The notes under the pieces are model-generated. The model was not told the origin of the DNA and searched no databases. It saw only the letters and a program-made list of their open reading frames with translations. From NCBI RefSeq assembly GCF_014191255.1, contig NZ_JACHWH010000005.1:310001-374000 (forward strand): a stretch of 64,000 nt of DNA. Direction: 5' to 3'. Positions within the stretch are counted from its first letter, which is position 1. Each line of letters begins with the position of its first letter. The translations under genes and the position numbers were made by a program. This DNA is from Amycolatopsis bartoniae (lineage in GTDB: Bacteria > Actinomycetota > Actinomycetes > Mycobacteriales > Pseudonocardiaceae). Positions 23,095 to 34,175 of this stretch are shown in pieces.

Positions 23095-26046
23095 ATGCGC
23101 ACGCGTGCTCCCGCACTGATCGGCCGCGGCTCAGAACTCGAGGAGATCGTCCAGGCCCTGCAGCGGGCCCGGAACTCGGCGGGAACGGCGATCTTCCTCA
23201 TCGGGGAACCGGGAATCGGCAAGACCAGGCTCGCGGCCGAGGCCGTCGGCCGTGCGCTGGACGAGGGCATGGTGGTGCTGCGGGGGCGCGGCAGCACCAC
23301 CGGCCCCGCAGTCCCGTTCCGCGCGCTCACCGAAGCACTGCTGTCGCTGGCCCGCACCGGCGACGGCGGCCTCGTGCGCGGGCTCGGACCGTACCGGTCG
23401 GTGCTCGGCAGGCTCATCCCGGACTGGGCCGACGAGGGCGAGAGCGCCGGGGACAGCTCGCTGGTCGTGCTCGCCGAGGCGACCCTGCGGCTCGCGGCGC
23501 TCGCCGGAGCCGGGCGCGGCTGCCTGTTCGTGCTCGACGACCTCCCCGACGCGGACGTGGAAACCCTGGCGGTGGTGGAGTACCTGGTCGGCAACGTGCT
23601 CGCGCAGCCGGTCGTGGTGCTGGTGACCGTCCGCACCGAGCCCTCCCCCGCGCTCGACCTCGCGCACTCGGCGGCCCGCGGCGGTGACGCGATCCTGCTG
23701 CCGCTGCGCAGCCTCGACCTGCCCGGCGTGCGCCAGGTCGTCGCCTCCGGCCTGGGCACCACGGAGGACCGCGTGCCGGACGCCGTGGCCGAGCGGCTGT
23801 TCGCCGACAGCGCCGGAAACCCGCTGATGGTCGAGGAACTGCTGCACAGCGTGGTGAGCGCGGGCGAGCTGGTGGACACCCGCGACGGCTGGCGGTTCAC
23901 CGGCCAGAGCCGCGCGGGAGTGCCGACCACCCTCGTGCACGCCATCACCCAGCGGGCCGAACGGCTGGGCTCGCGCGGGCTGCGGCTGCTGTCGATCGCC
24001 GCGGTGCTCGGGCGGCGCTTCCCGCTGTCGGTGCTGCAGGAGGTGAGCGACCTCGACGACCACCAGCTGTTCGGGCACCTGCAGTCCGCGGTCGCCGCCC
24101 AGCTGCTGGCGCCCGACGAGCGCGGCGACGACTGGTACGCCTTCCGCCACCCGCTCACCGCCGAGGCCCTGCTCACGCGGCTCAGCCCGGCCGACCGCGT
24201 GGCGCTGTCGGCCCGCGCCGCGGACGCCGTGACCGCGCTGAACCCAGACCTGCCCGGAGAACTGTGCAACCTCGTCGCCTCGCTGCGGCTGGCCGCGGGT
24301 GAGAAGTGGGCCGCGGCCGCGTTGTACCGCGAAGCGGGACGGCGGGCGCTGGCCGGAGGCGCGCCCGGGTCGGCGATCGCGGTGCTGGAGCAGGCCGTGA
24401 CCCTGCTCGGCGACGGCGCCCGCACCGACCCGGACCACGCCGAGGAGTACCAGGACCTGCAGGAGCTGCTGCTGTTCTCGCTCGCCGAGGCCGGGCAGTT
24501 CGACCAGGCCGTCGAGGTCGCCGGCTCGCTGCGGCCGGTGGACACGCGCCGCGACTACGCGAGGGCGATCCGGCTGCACGTGCGGCTGGCGTGGGCGGCG
24601 CAGGTGGCGGGCCGCTGGAGCGAGGGGTTCGAGCAGGTCGCCGCGGCCCGCGCGCTGCTGCCGCCGGACGCCGGCGAGGAGCACTCCGTCGCGATCGACG
24701 CCGTCGACGCGTACCTGTCGATGTCCGGCCCGGCCGCCGACCGGCTGCACCGCAGCGAGGAACTGGGACGGCGGGCGTTCGCCGGTGCCGAGCGGATCGG
24801 CGCGCCGGCAACGGCGTGCCAGGCGCTGTACGCGGTCGGGTTCGTGGTGCGCGAGCGGGACATGGCCGAGTCGGACGAGTGCTTCCAGCGGATGCTCGAC
24901 ATCGCCGCGGAGCACCGGCTCACCAGCTGGCGCAACTACGCGCTGGTCGGGCTCGGCGGCAACGCGTGGCTGTCCGAAGCGGACCCCACGGGGCTGGAGA
25001 CCGCGCGGGAGGAGGCGTTGCGCACGGGCGGGATCAGCCTGGCGCACAACGCGGAAGCCGTGCTGTGCCTGCATCTGGTGCTGTGCGGGCAGTTCGGGGC
25101 CGCGAGCGAGCGGCTTCGCGCCTGTTACGCGGAGTCCTCGCGGATCCGGCTGTTCGCGGTGACGCGGTACGTGCAGATGGTGCTGGTCGTGCTGGCCGGG
25201 CACCGCGCCGACCGGGCCGCGCTGCGGGCGGCGCTGGACGACTTCCACCGCGACGGGGGCGGCGAGTCGCGCGAGGCGCCGCTGGCGCGCGGGCTGGGTC
25301 AGGTGTTCTGCTCGCTGCTGGAGGAGGACCGCGACGGGGCGCGCGCCGAACTGGCCGCACTCGCCGACGAGCAGGCCCGGCAGCAGAGCACGTTCCAGCT
25401 GGCCGGGCCGCACGGGCTCAAGCTGCTGCTGGACGTGCTCGCGGGGCAGGCGGGCTGGGTCGAGCACCGGCAGGTCACCGCGGGCCCGGCCGCGCGGATG
25501 CGGTGGAACCGGCAGTTCACGGAGCTGGCGGAAGCGGTGCTGCACGGCCGGGACGGTGCGCGGGCGGAGGCGGCCGCGGCGATGGCGCGGGCGGCGCGCG
25601 CGGCGGAGCCGTTCGCGACCGCGCGGGTGCTGGGCCTGCGGCTGGCCGCGGAGGCGGCGGTCGAGGACGGCTGGGGTGAGCCCGCGGAGTGGTTGCGGGA
25701 GGCGGAGAACCACTTCCACCGCGCGGAGGTCATCCCGGTGGCGAGCGCGTGCCGGTCGCTGCTGCGGCGGACGGGCGCGCCGGTGCGCCAGCGCCGCACC
25801 GGCAGCGAGCGGGTGCCGGAGAAGCTGCGCGCGCTGGGCGTGACGCTGCGGGAGTTCGAGGTGTTCGAGCTGCTCCCGCTGAGGCTGGGCAACCGCGCAC
25901 TGGCCGCCCGGCTGCACATTTCGCCCCGCACGGTGGAAAAACACGTGGCGGCGCTGCTGGCGAAAACGTCGATCCGCGACCGCGCGGCCCTGGTGGAGTA
26001 CGCGGTCCGCTTCGGCGCGGACGAGGGGTGGCAGCAGGCCCGCTGA
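23095..26046 (+). CDS. LAL-type (large ATP-binding) LuxR-family regulator
   Basis: A 983-residue LAL/STAND regulator. Walker A is FLIGEPGIGKTRLAAEA (about residue 41), Walker B GCLFVLDDLPDAD (about 141), followed by a long helical tetratrico-like region and a C-terminal LuxR helix-turn-helix (NRALAARLHISPRTVEKHVA, about residue 938). Such proteins are commonly pathway activators of natural-product clusters. It is only 56 bp after the small peptide gene and so probably belongs to the lanM locus. ATG start with a -10 box just upstream, likely leaderless. Confidence 0.93.
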   Translation: MRTRAPALIGRGSELEEIVQALQRARNSAGTAIFLIGEPGIGKTRLAAEAVGRALDEGMVVLRGRGSTTGPAVPFRALTEALLSLARTGDGGLVRGLGPYRSVLGRLIPDWADEGESAGDSSLVVLAEATLRLAALAGAGRGCLFVLDDLPDADVETLAVVEYLVGNVLAQPVVVLVTVRTEPSPALDLAHSAARGGDAILLPLRSLDLPGVRQVVASGLGTTEDRVPDAVAERLFADSAGNPLMVEELLHSVVSAGELVDTRDGWRFTGQSRAGVPTTLVHAITQRAERLGSRGLRLLSIAAVLGRRFPLSVLQEVSDLDDHQLFGHLQSAVAAQLLAPDERGDDWYAFRHPLTAEALLTRLSPADRVALSARAADAVTALNPDLPGELCNLVASLRLAAGEKWAAAALYREAGRRALAGGAPGSAIAVLEQAVTLLGDGARTDPDHAEEYQDLQELLLFSLAEAGQFDQAVEVAGSLRPVDTRRDYARAIRLHVRLAWAAQVAGRWSEGFEQVAAARALLPPDAGEEHSVAIDAVDAYLSMSGPAADRLHRSEELGRRAFAGAERIGAPATACQALYAVGFVVRERDMAESDECFQRMLDIAAEHRLTSWRNYALVGLGGNAWLSEADPTGLETAREEALRTGGISLAHNAEAVLCLHLVLCGQFGAASERLRACYAESSRIRLFAVTRYVQMVLVVLAGHRADRAALRAALDDFHRDGGGESREAPLARGLGQVFCSLLEEDRDGARAELAALADEQARQQSTFQLAGPHGLKLLLDVLAGQAGWVEHRQVTAGPAARMRWNRQFTELAEAVLHGRDGARAEAAAAMARAARAAEPFATARVLGLRLAAEAAVEDGWGEPAEWLREAENHFHRAEVIPVASACRSLLRRTGAPVRQRRTGSERVPEKLRALGVTLREFEVFELLPLRLGNRALAARLHISPRTVEKHVAALLAKTSIRDRAALVEYAVRFGADEGWQQAR

Positions 26047-26068
26047 CGTCAGGTGGACGATCCTCCCC

Positions 26069-26094
26069 GGAACTTTTCGCCCCCCGCGGTCGAC
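26069..26094 (+). promoter_or_regulatory. ECF-type promoter before copZ
   Basis: GGAACTTTT (-35, 26069-26077) and CGAC (-10, 26091-26094) with 17 bases between GGAAC and CGAC. The same pair recurs at 29146 and, on the minus strand, at 34533. The likely reader is the ECF sigma factor encoded at 28563-29117. Confidence 0.6.
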
Positions 26095-26134
26095 GTGGAC
26101 AGCGACACGGCGCTTTCCGGCGGAAAGGTGGATC

Positions 26135-26337
26135 ATGACGCGGACGACCTTCGCGGTTTCGGGGATGACCTGCGAGCACTGTGCGGCCTCGGTGCGGGAG
26201 GAGGTGGAGGAGCTGCCCGGCGTCCGGTCCGTCGAGGTCGATCTCGGGCGTGGCAGCGTTTTCGTCGCGAGTGACGGCGTGCTCGACGTCGAGCGGGTCG
26301 CGGACGCGGTGCGGACGGCGGGCTACGAGCTCGTGCG

Positions 26338-26341
<4 letters not shown>
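26135..26341 (+). CDS. copZ: copper chaperone, heavy-metal-associated domain
   Basis: A 68-residue ferredoxin-like HMA domain with the Cu(I)-binding motif GMTCEHC at residues 10-16. It carries Cu(I) in the cytoplasm to the exporting ATPase. ATG start preceded by GGAAAGG. Its last codons overlap the ATPase start as ATGA, so chaperone and pump are made together. Transcription probably starts at the ECF-type promoter 40 bp upstream. Confidence 0.93.
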
Positions 26342-28559
<2,218 letters not shown>

Positions 28560-28562
28560 GCG

Positions 28563-29117
28563 CTACAGCGCGTCGCCGTCGCGCACCCGCGTGGCGGCGA
28601 GCAGGTCCTCACGCGCGCGGGCGATCCGGGACCGGACTGTCCCGATCGGACAGTCACAGACCTGCGCCGCCTCCTGATAGGACAGTCCGAGGATCTGGGT
28701 CAGCACCAGGATTTCCCGCCGTTCCGGCGCCAGCCCGGCCAGCAGCAGCTTGAGCTCCACGACGTCCTCGAACCCCGCGCCACGGGCGCCTTCGACCGGC
28801 TCCCACTCCGCCTGCGCGACGAGCTTCGGGCGGGACCCCGCCGCGCGGATCGAGTCGACCAGCACCCGCCGCGCGATCGACAGCAGCCAGGTGCGCGACG
28901 ACGAGCGGCCCGCGAACCGGTGCAGGCTGCCGAAGGCCCGCAGGTAGGTCTCCTGGGTGAGGTCGTCGGCGCGGTCGGGGTCGGCCAGGTGCGCCAGCAG
29001 CCGCCAGACGTCCGGCTGGGTGGCCCGCACCCACTCGGCCAGCGCGGCCCGGTCGCCCCGCCCGGCGGCGAGCGCCAGCGCGGTCACGTGGTCGTCGTCC
29101 TGACGCTTGCCCGGCAT
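28563..29117 (-). CDS. ECF RNA polymerase sigma factor
   Basis: A 184-residue ECF sigma factor. Region 2 includes ADDLTQETYLRAFGSLHRFA and the -10-recognition part SSSRTWLLSIARRVLVDSI; region 4 has LSYQEAAQVCDCPIGTVRSR. It is most like the SigC-type group. ATG start. It lies between the copper ATPase (convergent) and a zinc-finger membrane protein (divergent) that probably is its anti-sigma factor. Three promoters with GGAACTT and CGAC boxes around copper genes are likely targets, by inference. Confidence 0.92.
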   Translation of the reverse strand: MPGKRQDDDHVTALALAAGRGDRAALAEWVRATQPDVWRLLAHLADPDRADDLTQETYLRAFGSLHRFAGRSSSRTWLLSIARRVLVDSIRAAGSRPKLVAQAEWEPVEGARGAGFEDVVELKLLLAGLAPERREILVLTQILGLSYQEAAQVCDCPIGTVRSRIARAREDLLAATRVRDGDAL

Positions 29118-29145
29118 GGCGGTTGAGGCTAGTACACGACGGGCG

Positions 29146-29170
29146 GGAACTTTTCCGTCCCGCGAACGAC
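29146..29170 (+). promoter_or_regulatory. ECF-type promoter before the anti-sigma-like gene
   Basis: GGAACTTTT (29146-29154) and CGAC (29167-29170), 16 bases between GGAAC and CGAC, then TGGG. It lies nine bases before the GTG start of the zinc-finger protein, so the mRNA would be nearly leaderless. Confidence 0.6.
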
Positions 29171-29179
29171 TGGGTAGAC

Positions 29180-29908
29180 GTGCGATGCGAGATTTTCCGG
29201 GAAGCGCTGTCCGCGCGGATCGACGGGGAGCGGGAGCCGCTGGACCCGGCCGTGGTGGACAGCCACCTCGAAACGTGCCAGGACTGCCGGGCGTGGTACT
29301 CCCGCGCCCAGGACCTGCGGCGGTGGATGACGGTGCGCGCCGCGCCGGTCGTGCCCGACCTCACCGGGGTCGTCCTCGACCGGGTTCCGGCGCCGACCGG
29401 GGAACGCTGGCCCGCCCGGATCGGGCTCGGGCTGGTGGCGATGGCCCAGCTGACGCTGTCGGTCGCGCAGCTGTTCGGCACCGCCACCGGCATGGGCGCG
29501 GCCGGCGGGAGCATGCTGAGCCACCTGACCCACGAGAGCACCGCCTGGAACCTCGCCGTCGGGGTCGGCCTGCTGTGGGCGGCGCTGCGGCCGCGGGCCG
29601 CCGCCGGTCAGCTGCCCGTGCTGTCCGGGTTCGTGCTGGTGCTCACCGCGCTGTCGGTCGCCGACCTGGCCGGGCACGCCGTCACCACCGCGCGGCTGGC
29701 CTCGCACGCGTTCGTGGTGCTCGGCCTGGCGCTGCTGTTCCTGGTGCGCCACCAGCACCGCGACGACGGCAGGCCCGGCATCGGCGACGCACTGGTCCCG
29801 GCCCCGCACGCCGAGCCCGGGTCCTCGCCCGGCGAACGTCTCGGCGACATCCCCCGGCCCCGCCACCCGCGCTGGCACCGCCCCGCGAGCCGCCGCCGCG
29901 CGGCCTGA
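29180..29908 (+). CDS. zinc-finger (zf-HC2) membrane protein, probable anti-sigma factor
   Basis: A 242-residue protein starting at GTG (reading VRCEIFREALSARIDGE). The motif HLETCQDC is the His-x3-Cys-x2-Cys of zinc-binding anti-sigma domains; three to four hydrophobic segments follow (for example LVAMAQLTLSVAQLF and LPVLSGFVLVLTALSVADL). A ECF-type promoter lies directly upstream. It should hold the divergent sigma factor at the membrane and may sense copper or redox state. Sigma and anti-sigma genes are usually co-directional; here they are divergent. Confidence 0.8.
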   Translation: MRCEIFREALSARIDGEREPLDPAVVDSHLETCQDCRAWYSRAQDLRRWMTVRAAPVVPDLTGVVLDRVPAPTGERWPARIGLGLVAMAQLTLSVAQLFGTATGMGAAGGSMLSHLTHESTAWNLAVGVGLLWAALRPRAAAGQLPVLSGFVLVLTALSVADLAGHAVTTARLASHAFVVLGLALLFLVRHQHRDDGRPGIGDALVPAPHAEPGSSPGERLGDIPRPRHPRWHRPASRRRAA

Positions 29909-29944
29909 AAGTCCCCGGAACCCCCGAACCCCTGGAGCATCCCC

Positions 29945-30619
29945 ATGTCCCGAACCCTGCGCCGCCTCGCCGTGGTGACGGCCGCCTGCGCCGCGACGCT
30001 GCTCGCCGTGCCCGCCGTGGCCTCGGCCCACGTGACCGCCAACCCGGGCACCGCCCAGCAGGGCGGCTACGCGAAGGTCTCCTTCCGCGTGCCGACCGAA
30101 CGCGACGACGCCTCGACCGTGCAGCTGGAGGTCGACCTGCCCGCCGACCACCCGCTGGCGTCGGTCTCCACCCGCGCCGTGCCGGGCTGGACGGCCCAGG
30201 TGACCAAAACCCCGCTGGCGCAACCGATCCAGACCGACGACGGCCCCCTCACCGAAGCGGTGTCGAAGATCGTCTGGACCGGCGGGAAGATCCCGCCCGG
30301 CTCGTTCGAGGAGTTCGACGTGTCGCTGGGCCCGCTGCCCGGCGACACCGATCAGCTGGTGTTCAAGGCCCTGCAAACCTACGACAACGGCGAGGTCGTG
30401 CGCTGGATCGACACCACCGCCCCCGGTGGTCCCGAGCCCGAGCACCCCGCACCCGTGCTGAAGCTCACCCCGAAGGACACGGCGGCCGCGGTCAGCCCCG
30501 CCGCCACCACCACGACGGACTCCGGGACCGGCATCGTGCTCGGCATCATCGCGATCGTGCTCGCCGTCGCCGCGCTCGCGCTCAGCCTGTTCTCCCGGCT
30601 GCGGTCCCGCGAGCGGTGA
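29945..30619 (+). CDS. YcnI family (DUF1775) copper-binding membrane protein
   Basis: A 224-residue exported protein. A Sec signal peptide (LRRLAVVTAACAATLLAVPA) is cut so that the mature chain begins with His (HVTANPG), the copper ligand of YcnI; the tryptophan of the copper brace-type site is in IVWTGGKIPPGSF. One C-terminal membrane span (IVLGIIAIVLAVAALALSLF) anchors it outside. ATG start. It overlaps the CopC-CopD fusion by four bases (GTGA), a standard actinobacterial copper-uptake pair. Confidence 0.92.
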   Translation: MSRTLRRLAVVTAACAATLLAVPAVASAHVTANPGTAQQGGYAKVSFRVPTERDDASTVQLEVDLPADHPLASVSTRAVPGWTAQVTKTPLAQPIQTDDGPLTEAVSKIVWTGGKIPPGSFEEFDVSLGPLPGDTDQLVFKALQTYDNGEVVRWIDTTAPGGPEPEHPAPVLKLTPKDTAAAVSPAATTTTDSGTGIVLGIIAIVLAVAALALSLFSRLRSRER

Positions 30620-32256
30620 CCAGGGCCTTCCTGCTCGCGGTCCTGACCGGGTGGCTCGTGCTCTTCGCCGGTCCCGGCTCCGCTTCCGCCCACGCCACGC
30701 TCGACTCCACCGACCCGGCGCAGGGCGCGGTGCTGCCCGCCGCGCCCGCCCGGGTGGCGCTGACCTTCAGCGAGTCCGTCCAGGTCGCCGCCGACGGCGT
30801 GCGGGTGTTCGCGCCCGACGGCACCGAGGTGGACACCGGGCAGGCCACCCGCACCGGCCCGGGAGGCGCCGTGGGCGTCGCCCTCCGCGCGGGCGGCGAG
30901 GGCACCTACACCGTGTCGTGGCGGGTCGTTTCGGCGGACTCGCACCCGATCTCCGGCGCGTTCACCTTCTCCGTCGGGCACCCGTCGCCCAGCCGGGCGC
31001 CGTCCGCGGCCGGACAGGCGGGCACGACCGTGAACGTGCTGTACGCGATCTTCCGCTGGCTCGCGTTCGCCGCGTTCGCCGTGCTGATCGGCTCGGTGGC
31101 CTTCGTCCTCGCCTGCCTGCCCTCGGCGGCCGGCTCGCGCGCCCTGCGACTGCTCAGGTTCACCGGCTGGGCGGGCTCGCTCGCGGGGGCGCTGGGCTGC
31201 CTGATCCTGCAGGGGCCGTACGGGTTCGGGCTCGGCCTCGGGCACGCGTTCGACGGTGACCTCGTCGAGCAGGTCCTCGCCAGCCGGATCGGCGGGGCGC
31301 TGGAAGCCCGCGTGCTGATCCTGTTCGTGGCCGGGCTCCACCTGACGGTGCTGTGCTCGGGGCCGGTCACCCCGCGCCGCCGGCTGCTGCTCGGGGTGGG
31401 CGGGGCGGTGCTCGCCGTCGTGCTGGCCGTGACGTGGTCGGCGGGCGACCACGCGGCCACGGGCCTGCAACCGCAGGTCGCGCTGCCCGCCGACGTGGCG
31501 CACCTGGTGGCGATGGGGCTGTGGCTCGGCGGCCTGGCCGCGCTCCTGGTCGCCCTCCCGCGGATCCCGGGGCCGGAGCTGACCGCCGCGGCCGGGCGGT
31601 TCTCCCGCATCGCGGCCTGGTCGGTGCTCGTGCTCGTGATCACCGGCTCCTACCAGGCGTGGCGCCAGCTGGGCACCTGGAGCGCGTGGCTGTCGACCGG
31701 GTACGGGCGGCTGCTGCTGGTCAAGGTCGTCCTCGTCGGGCTGCTGCTGCTCGCCGCGGCGTGGTCCCGGCGGTGGGTGCGCCGCCACGGAGGCGAGGCG
31801 CGGACCCTGCGCCGCAGTGTGCTCGCCGAGGCCGCGCTGGGCGTCGTGGTGCTCGCGGTGACCGCGCTGCTCGTCGAAGCCGAGCCCGGCCGCACGGCCA
31901 CCGCGGCGCCGCCCGGGCCGGTGCACCGCGAGATCGCCTACGACACCGGCGGTCCCGGTGGCAAGGGCACTGTGGACGCCGACCTCGACCCCGCCGTCAC
32001 GGGTCCGAACGCGATCGTTCTGTCCATTGAGGACACCACGGGCGCGCTCCGTGACGTGCCCGAGCTCCACGCCAAGCTGACCCTGCCCGCGCGGGGCCTC
32101 GGCCCGCTGGAGATTCCCTTGCGGCACACCGGAACCGGGCGCTACACCGCGACCGCGGTGCAGCTGCCCGCGGCGGGTTCCTGGCAGCTCGCACTGACCG
32201 TCCGCACGTCCGACCTGGACGAAACCACGGTGGCGACGGACGTCACCATCCGCTGA
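30616..32256 (+). CDS. CopC-CopD fusion copper resistance/uptake protein
   Basis: A 546-residue fusion like Bacillus YcnJ. After a signal peptide ending in ASA, the mature CopC domain starts HATLDSTDPAQG with the N-terminal His and later SADSHPISGAFTF copper ligands. Then CopD with about eight membrane segments (residues about 135-420), and an exported C-terminal beta domain (HREIAYDTGGPGG to the end). GTG start at 30616 overlapping the YcnI stop. It moves copper across the membrane; direction (uptake more likely with YcnI) is inference. Confidence 0.9.
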   Translation: MTRAFLLAVLTGWLVLFAGPGSASAHATLDSTDPAQGAVLPAAPARVALTFSESVQVAADGVRVFAPDGTEVDTGQATRTGPGGAVGVALRAGGEGTYTVSWRVVSADSHPISGAFTFSVGHPSPSRAPSAAGQAGTTVNVLYAIFRWLAFAAFAVLIGSVAFVLACLPSAAGSRALRLLRFTGWAGSLAGALGCLILQGPYGFGLGLGHAFDGDLVEQVLASRIGGALEARVLILFVAGLHLTVLCSGPVTPRRRLLLGVGGAVLAVVLAVTWSAGDHAATGLQPQVALPADVAHLVAMGLWLGGLAALLVALPRIPGPELTAAAGRFSRIAAWSVLVLVITGSYQAWRQLGTWSAWLSTGYGRLLLVKVVLVGLLLLAAAWSRRWVRRHGGEARTLRRSVLAEAALGVVVLAVTALLVEAEPGRTATAAPPGPVHREIAYDTGGPGGKGTVDADLDPAVTGPNAIVLSIEDTTGALRDVPELHAKLTLPARGLGPLEIPLRHTGTGRYTATAVQLPAAGSWQLALTVRTSDLDETTVATDVTIR

Positions 32257-32264
32257 ACGGGCCC

Positions 32265-32293
32265 TTGCGGACGGTAAAACACCTCCGTACAGT
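32265..32293 (+). promoter_or_regulatory. sigma-70-type promoter of the riboswitch transcript
   Basis: TTGCGG (32265-32270) and TACAGT (32288-32293) separated by 17 bases, placing the start point at about 32300, exactly at the first base of riboswitch stem P1. Confidence 0.65.
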
Positions 32294-32300
32294 GAGTCGA

Positions 32301-32450
32301 GCCGTGGTGTTCGGGAAACCGGTGCGAAACCGGTGCGGCCCTCGCCACTGTGAACGGGGAGGTCGTCGCTCAGCAGGCCACTGGACGCGCGTGCGTCCGG
32401 GAAGGCGAGCGAAGACCGTCCGACCCGTCAGCCAGGAGACCGGCCACGGC
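32301..32450 (+). ncRNA. cobalamin (B12) riboswitch
   Basis: Stem P1 is GCCGTGG (32301-32307) with CCACGGC (32444-32450). Inside are the conserved cobalamin elements: GGGAAACCGGTGCGAAACCG, then GCGGCCCTCGCCACTGTGA, and near the 3' end the B12-box-like GTCAGCCAGGAGACCGGCC. The NicO gene starts 47 bp downstream. Adenosylcobalamin binding should hide the ribosome site and switch off cobalt/nickel transport. Confidence 0.92.
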
Positions 32451-32496
32451 ACACGCAGGATCCTTCCACGAGGTGCTGGAAAGGCGGTACCCGCGC

Positions 32497-33585
32497 ATGC
32501 GCGTGGCTTCGTTGTGGTCTTCGGTGCTCCCCACCCGTGCCGACCGGCTCCGGCTCGCCGGGGTGTCCGCGGTCATCGTGGCGTTGCACGTGGTGGCGTG
32601 GGGGATGCTCGTGCTGCTGGTGGTGCCCCGGCACCTGGCCGTGGGCACCCAGGTGTTCGGCGTGGGGCTGGGCGTCACCGCCTACACCCTCGGCCTGCGC
32701 CACGCCTTCGACGCCGACCACATCGCCGCGATCGACAACACCACCCGCAAGCTCATGCAGGACGGCAGGCGGCCGGTCACGGTCGGGTTCTGGTTCGCGC
32801 TGGGGCATTCGACGGTGGTGCTCGTGCTGGCGGTGCTGATCGCCGCGGGCGCCCGGTTCGTCACCGCGCTGACCGCCGACGACTCCGGCACGCACGAGGC
32901 GCTGTCGGTGGTCGGCACCGGGATCAGCGGGCTGTTCCTGTACCTCATCGCCGTCCTCAACCTGATCGCGCTGGCCGGCGTGGTCCGCGTGTGGCGCGGG
33001 CTGCGCCGCGGGGAGTTCGACGAGGCGGAGCTGGAGCACCAGCTGGCCAAACGGGGCATGCTGAACCGCTTCCTCGGCCGCGTCACGCGCGCCATCACCC
33101 GGCCCGGCCAGATGTACCCGGTGGGGCTGCTGTTCGGCGTCGGGTTCGACACCGCCACCGAGGTGACGCTGCTGGTGCTGGCGGGGGCGGGCGCGGCGGG
33201 CGGGCTGCCGTGGTTCGCGGTGCTGGTGCTGCCGCTGCTGTTCGCGGCGGGCATGACGCTGCTGGACACCGTGGACGGCACGTTCATGAACTTCGCCTAC
33301 CACTGGGCGTTCGCCGACCCGCTGCGCAAGGTGTACTACAACATCACGATCACCGGGCTGTCCGTCGCCGTCGCGCTCGTGATCGGCAGCATCGAGCTGG
33401 TCAGCCTGCTGCACGACGACCTCGGCCTCACCGACCCGGTCACCACGTGGATCAGCGGGCTGGACCTGAACAACGTCGGGTTCGTCATCGTCGGCCTGTT
33501 CGTCCTGGTCTGGGCCCTGGCCATCGGCGTGTGGAGATTCGGCGGGCTGGCGCACCGGTGGTCACCGGCGAAGGAACCCGAGTGA
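32497..33585 (+). CDS. NicO/HoxN-type nickel/cobalt permease
   Basis: A 362-residue membrane transporter of the NiCoT family. The signature HAFDADHIAAIDNTTRK (His-x4-Asp-His, residues about 70) forms the metal site in helix II; LGHSTVVLVLAVL, GFDTATEVTLLVLAG and LLDTVDGTFMNFAY are further family motifs. ATG at 32497, preceded by GGAAAGG. Because a cobalamin riboswitch controls it, cobalt for B12 is the likely cargo. Confidence 0.93.
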   Translation: MRVASLWSSVLPTRADRLRLAGVSAVIVALHVVAWGMLVLLVVPRHLAVGTQVFGVGLGVTAYTLGLRHAFDADHIAAIDNTTRKLMQDGRRPVTVGFWFALGHSTVVLVLAVLIAAGARFVTALTADDSGTHEALSVVGTGISGLFLYLIAVLNLIALAGVVRVWRGLRRGEFDEAELEHQLAKRGMLNRFLGRVTRAITRPGQMYPVGLLFGVGFDTATEVTLLVLAGAGAAGGLPWFAVLVLPLLFAAGMTLLDTVDGTFMNFAYHWAFADPLRKVYYNITITGLSVAVALVIGSIELVSLLHDDLGLTDPVTTWISGLDLNNVGFVIVGLFVLVWALAIGVWRFGGLAHRWSPAKEPE

Positions 33586-33587
33586 CC

Positions 33588-34175
33588 TCACACGAGCAGC
33601 CCCGCCATCAGCGCCATGCCGAGGCTCATCACAGCCTCCGCCGCATGCCCCGCGATGCCCAGCCGGAGCCGGTGCTCGGCGCGGCCGCTGTCGATGGCGC
33701 GCGCGAGCCACGCCGTCCCGGCCACCAGGAACACTCCGGCGAGCACCACCGCGGCCGCCGCCACGCCGGGTGAGGACGAGCCGCCCCCCGACATCGCGGC
33801 GTGCTCCCCGCTCGCGGCGGTCATGGTCGTGCCGGCCATCGCCGAGGGCATGACGAGGACCATCCACGCCATGCCGCCCATCATCAGCGCGTGCTGCCCG
33901 AGCGAGAGCCGCCCGTGCGCCCCGGCGTGGCCGAGCACCAGCACCCCGACGAACCACACCGCGGCGGCGGAGAACAGCAGCACCTGCGGGACACGCGCGA
34001 ACGTCATGCCCGCGGGCCAGGCCATCGCGATCATGCCGGCGCACATCAGCACATGCAGCACGTCGCTGACGCGGTGCGTGGCCGAGCCGTGGCGCAGGCA
34101 CCGGTAGAGGCAGAACACCCCGGTCGCGGCGAAGGCGACGGTGACGATCCAGCGCAGTGCCGGTTCGGGAATCAC
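33588..34175 (-). CDS. DUF5134-type membrane protein
   Basis: A 195-residue protein with about six hydrophobic segments (WIVTVAFAATGVFCLYRCL; AAAVVLAGVFLVAGTAWLA) and many Met and His residues between them (HALMMGGMAWMVLVMPSAMA), as in the DUF5134 family found near copper genes. Methionine/histidine richness suits metal handling, but no function is established. GTG start behind GAGGAG, overlapping the upstream gene as GTGA. Its stop is two bases from that of NicO (convergent). Confidence 0.75.
   Translation of the reverse strand: MIPEPALRWIVTVAFAATGVFCLYRCLRHGSATHRVSDVLHVLMCAGMIAMAWPAGMTFARVPQVLLFSAAAVWFVGVLVLGHAGAHGRLSLGQHALMMGGMAWMVLVMPSAMAGTTMTAASGEHAAMSGGGSSSPGVAAAAVVLAGVFLVAGTAWLARAIDSGRAEHRLRLGIAGHAAEAVMSLGMALMAGLLV

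Noticed and set aside
3943-26046. RiPP island as a mobile element
   Set aside because: No transposase, integrase, attachment repeat or clear composition break was seen at its edges.
23131-26136. Minus-strand frame of 1001 codons opposite the LAL regulator
   Set aside because: Shadow of a well-supported LuxR-family gene, with no recognisable domain.
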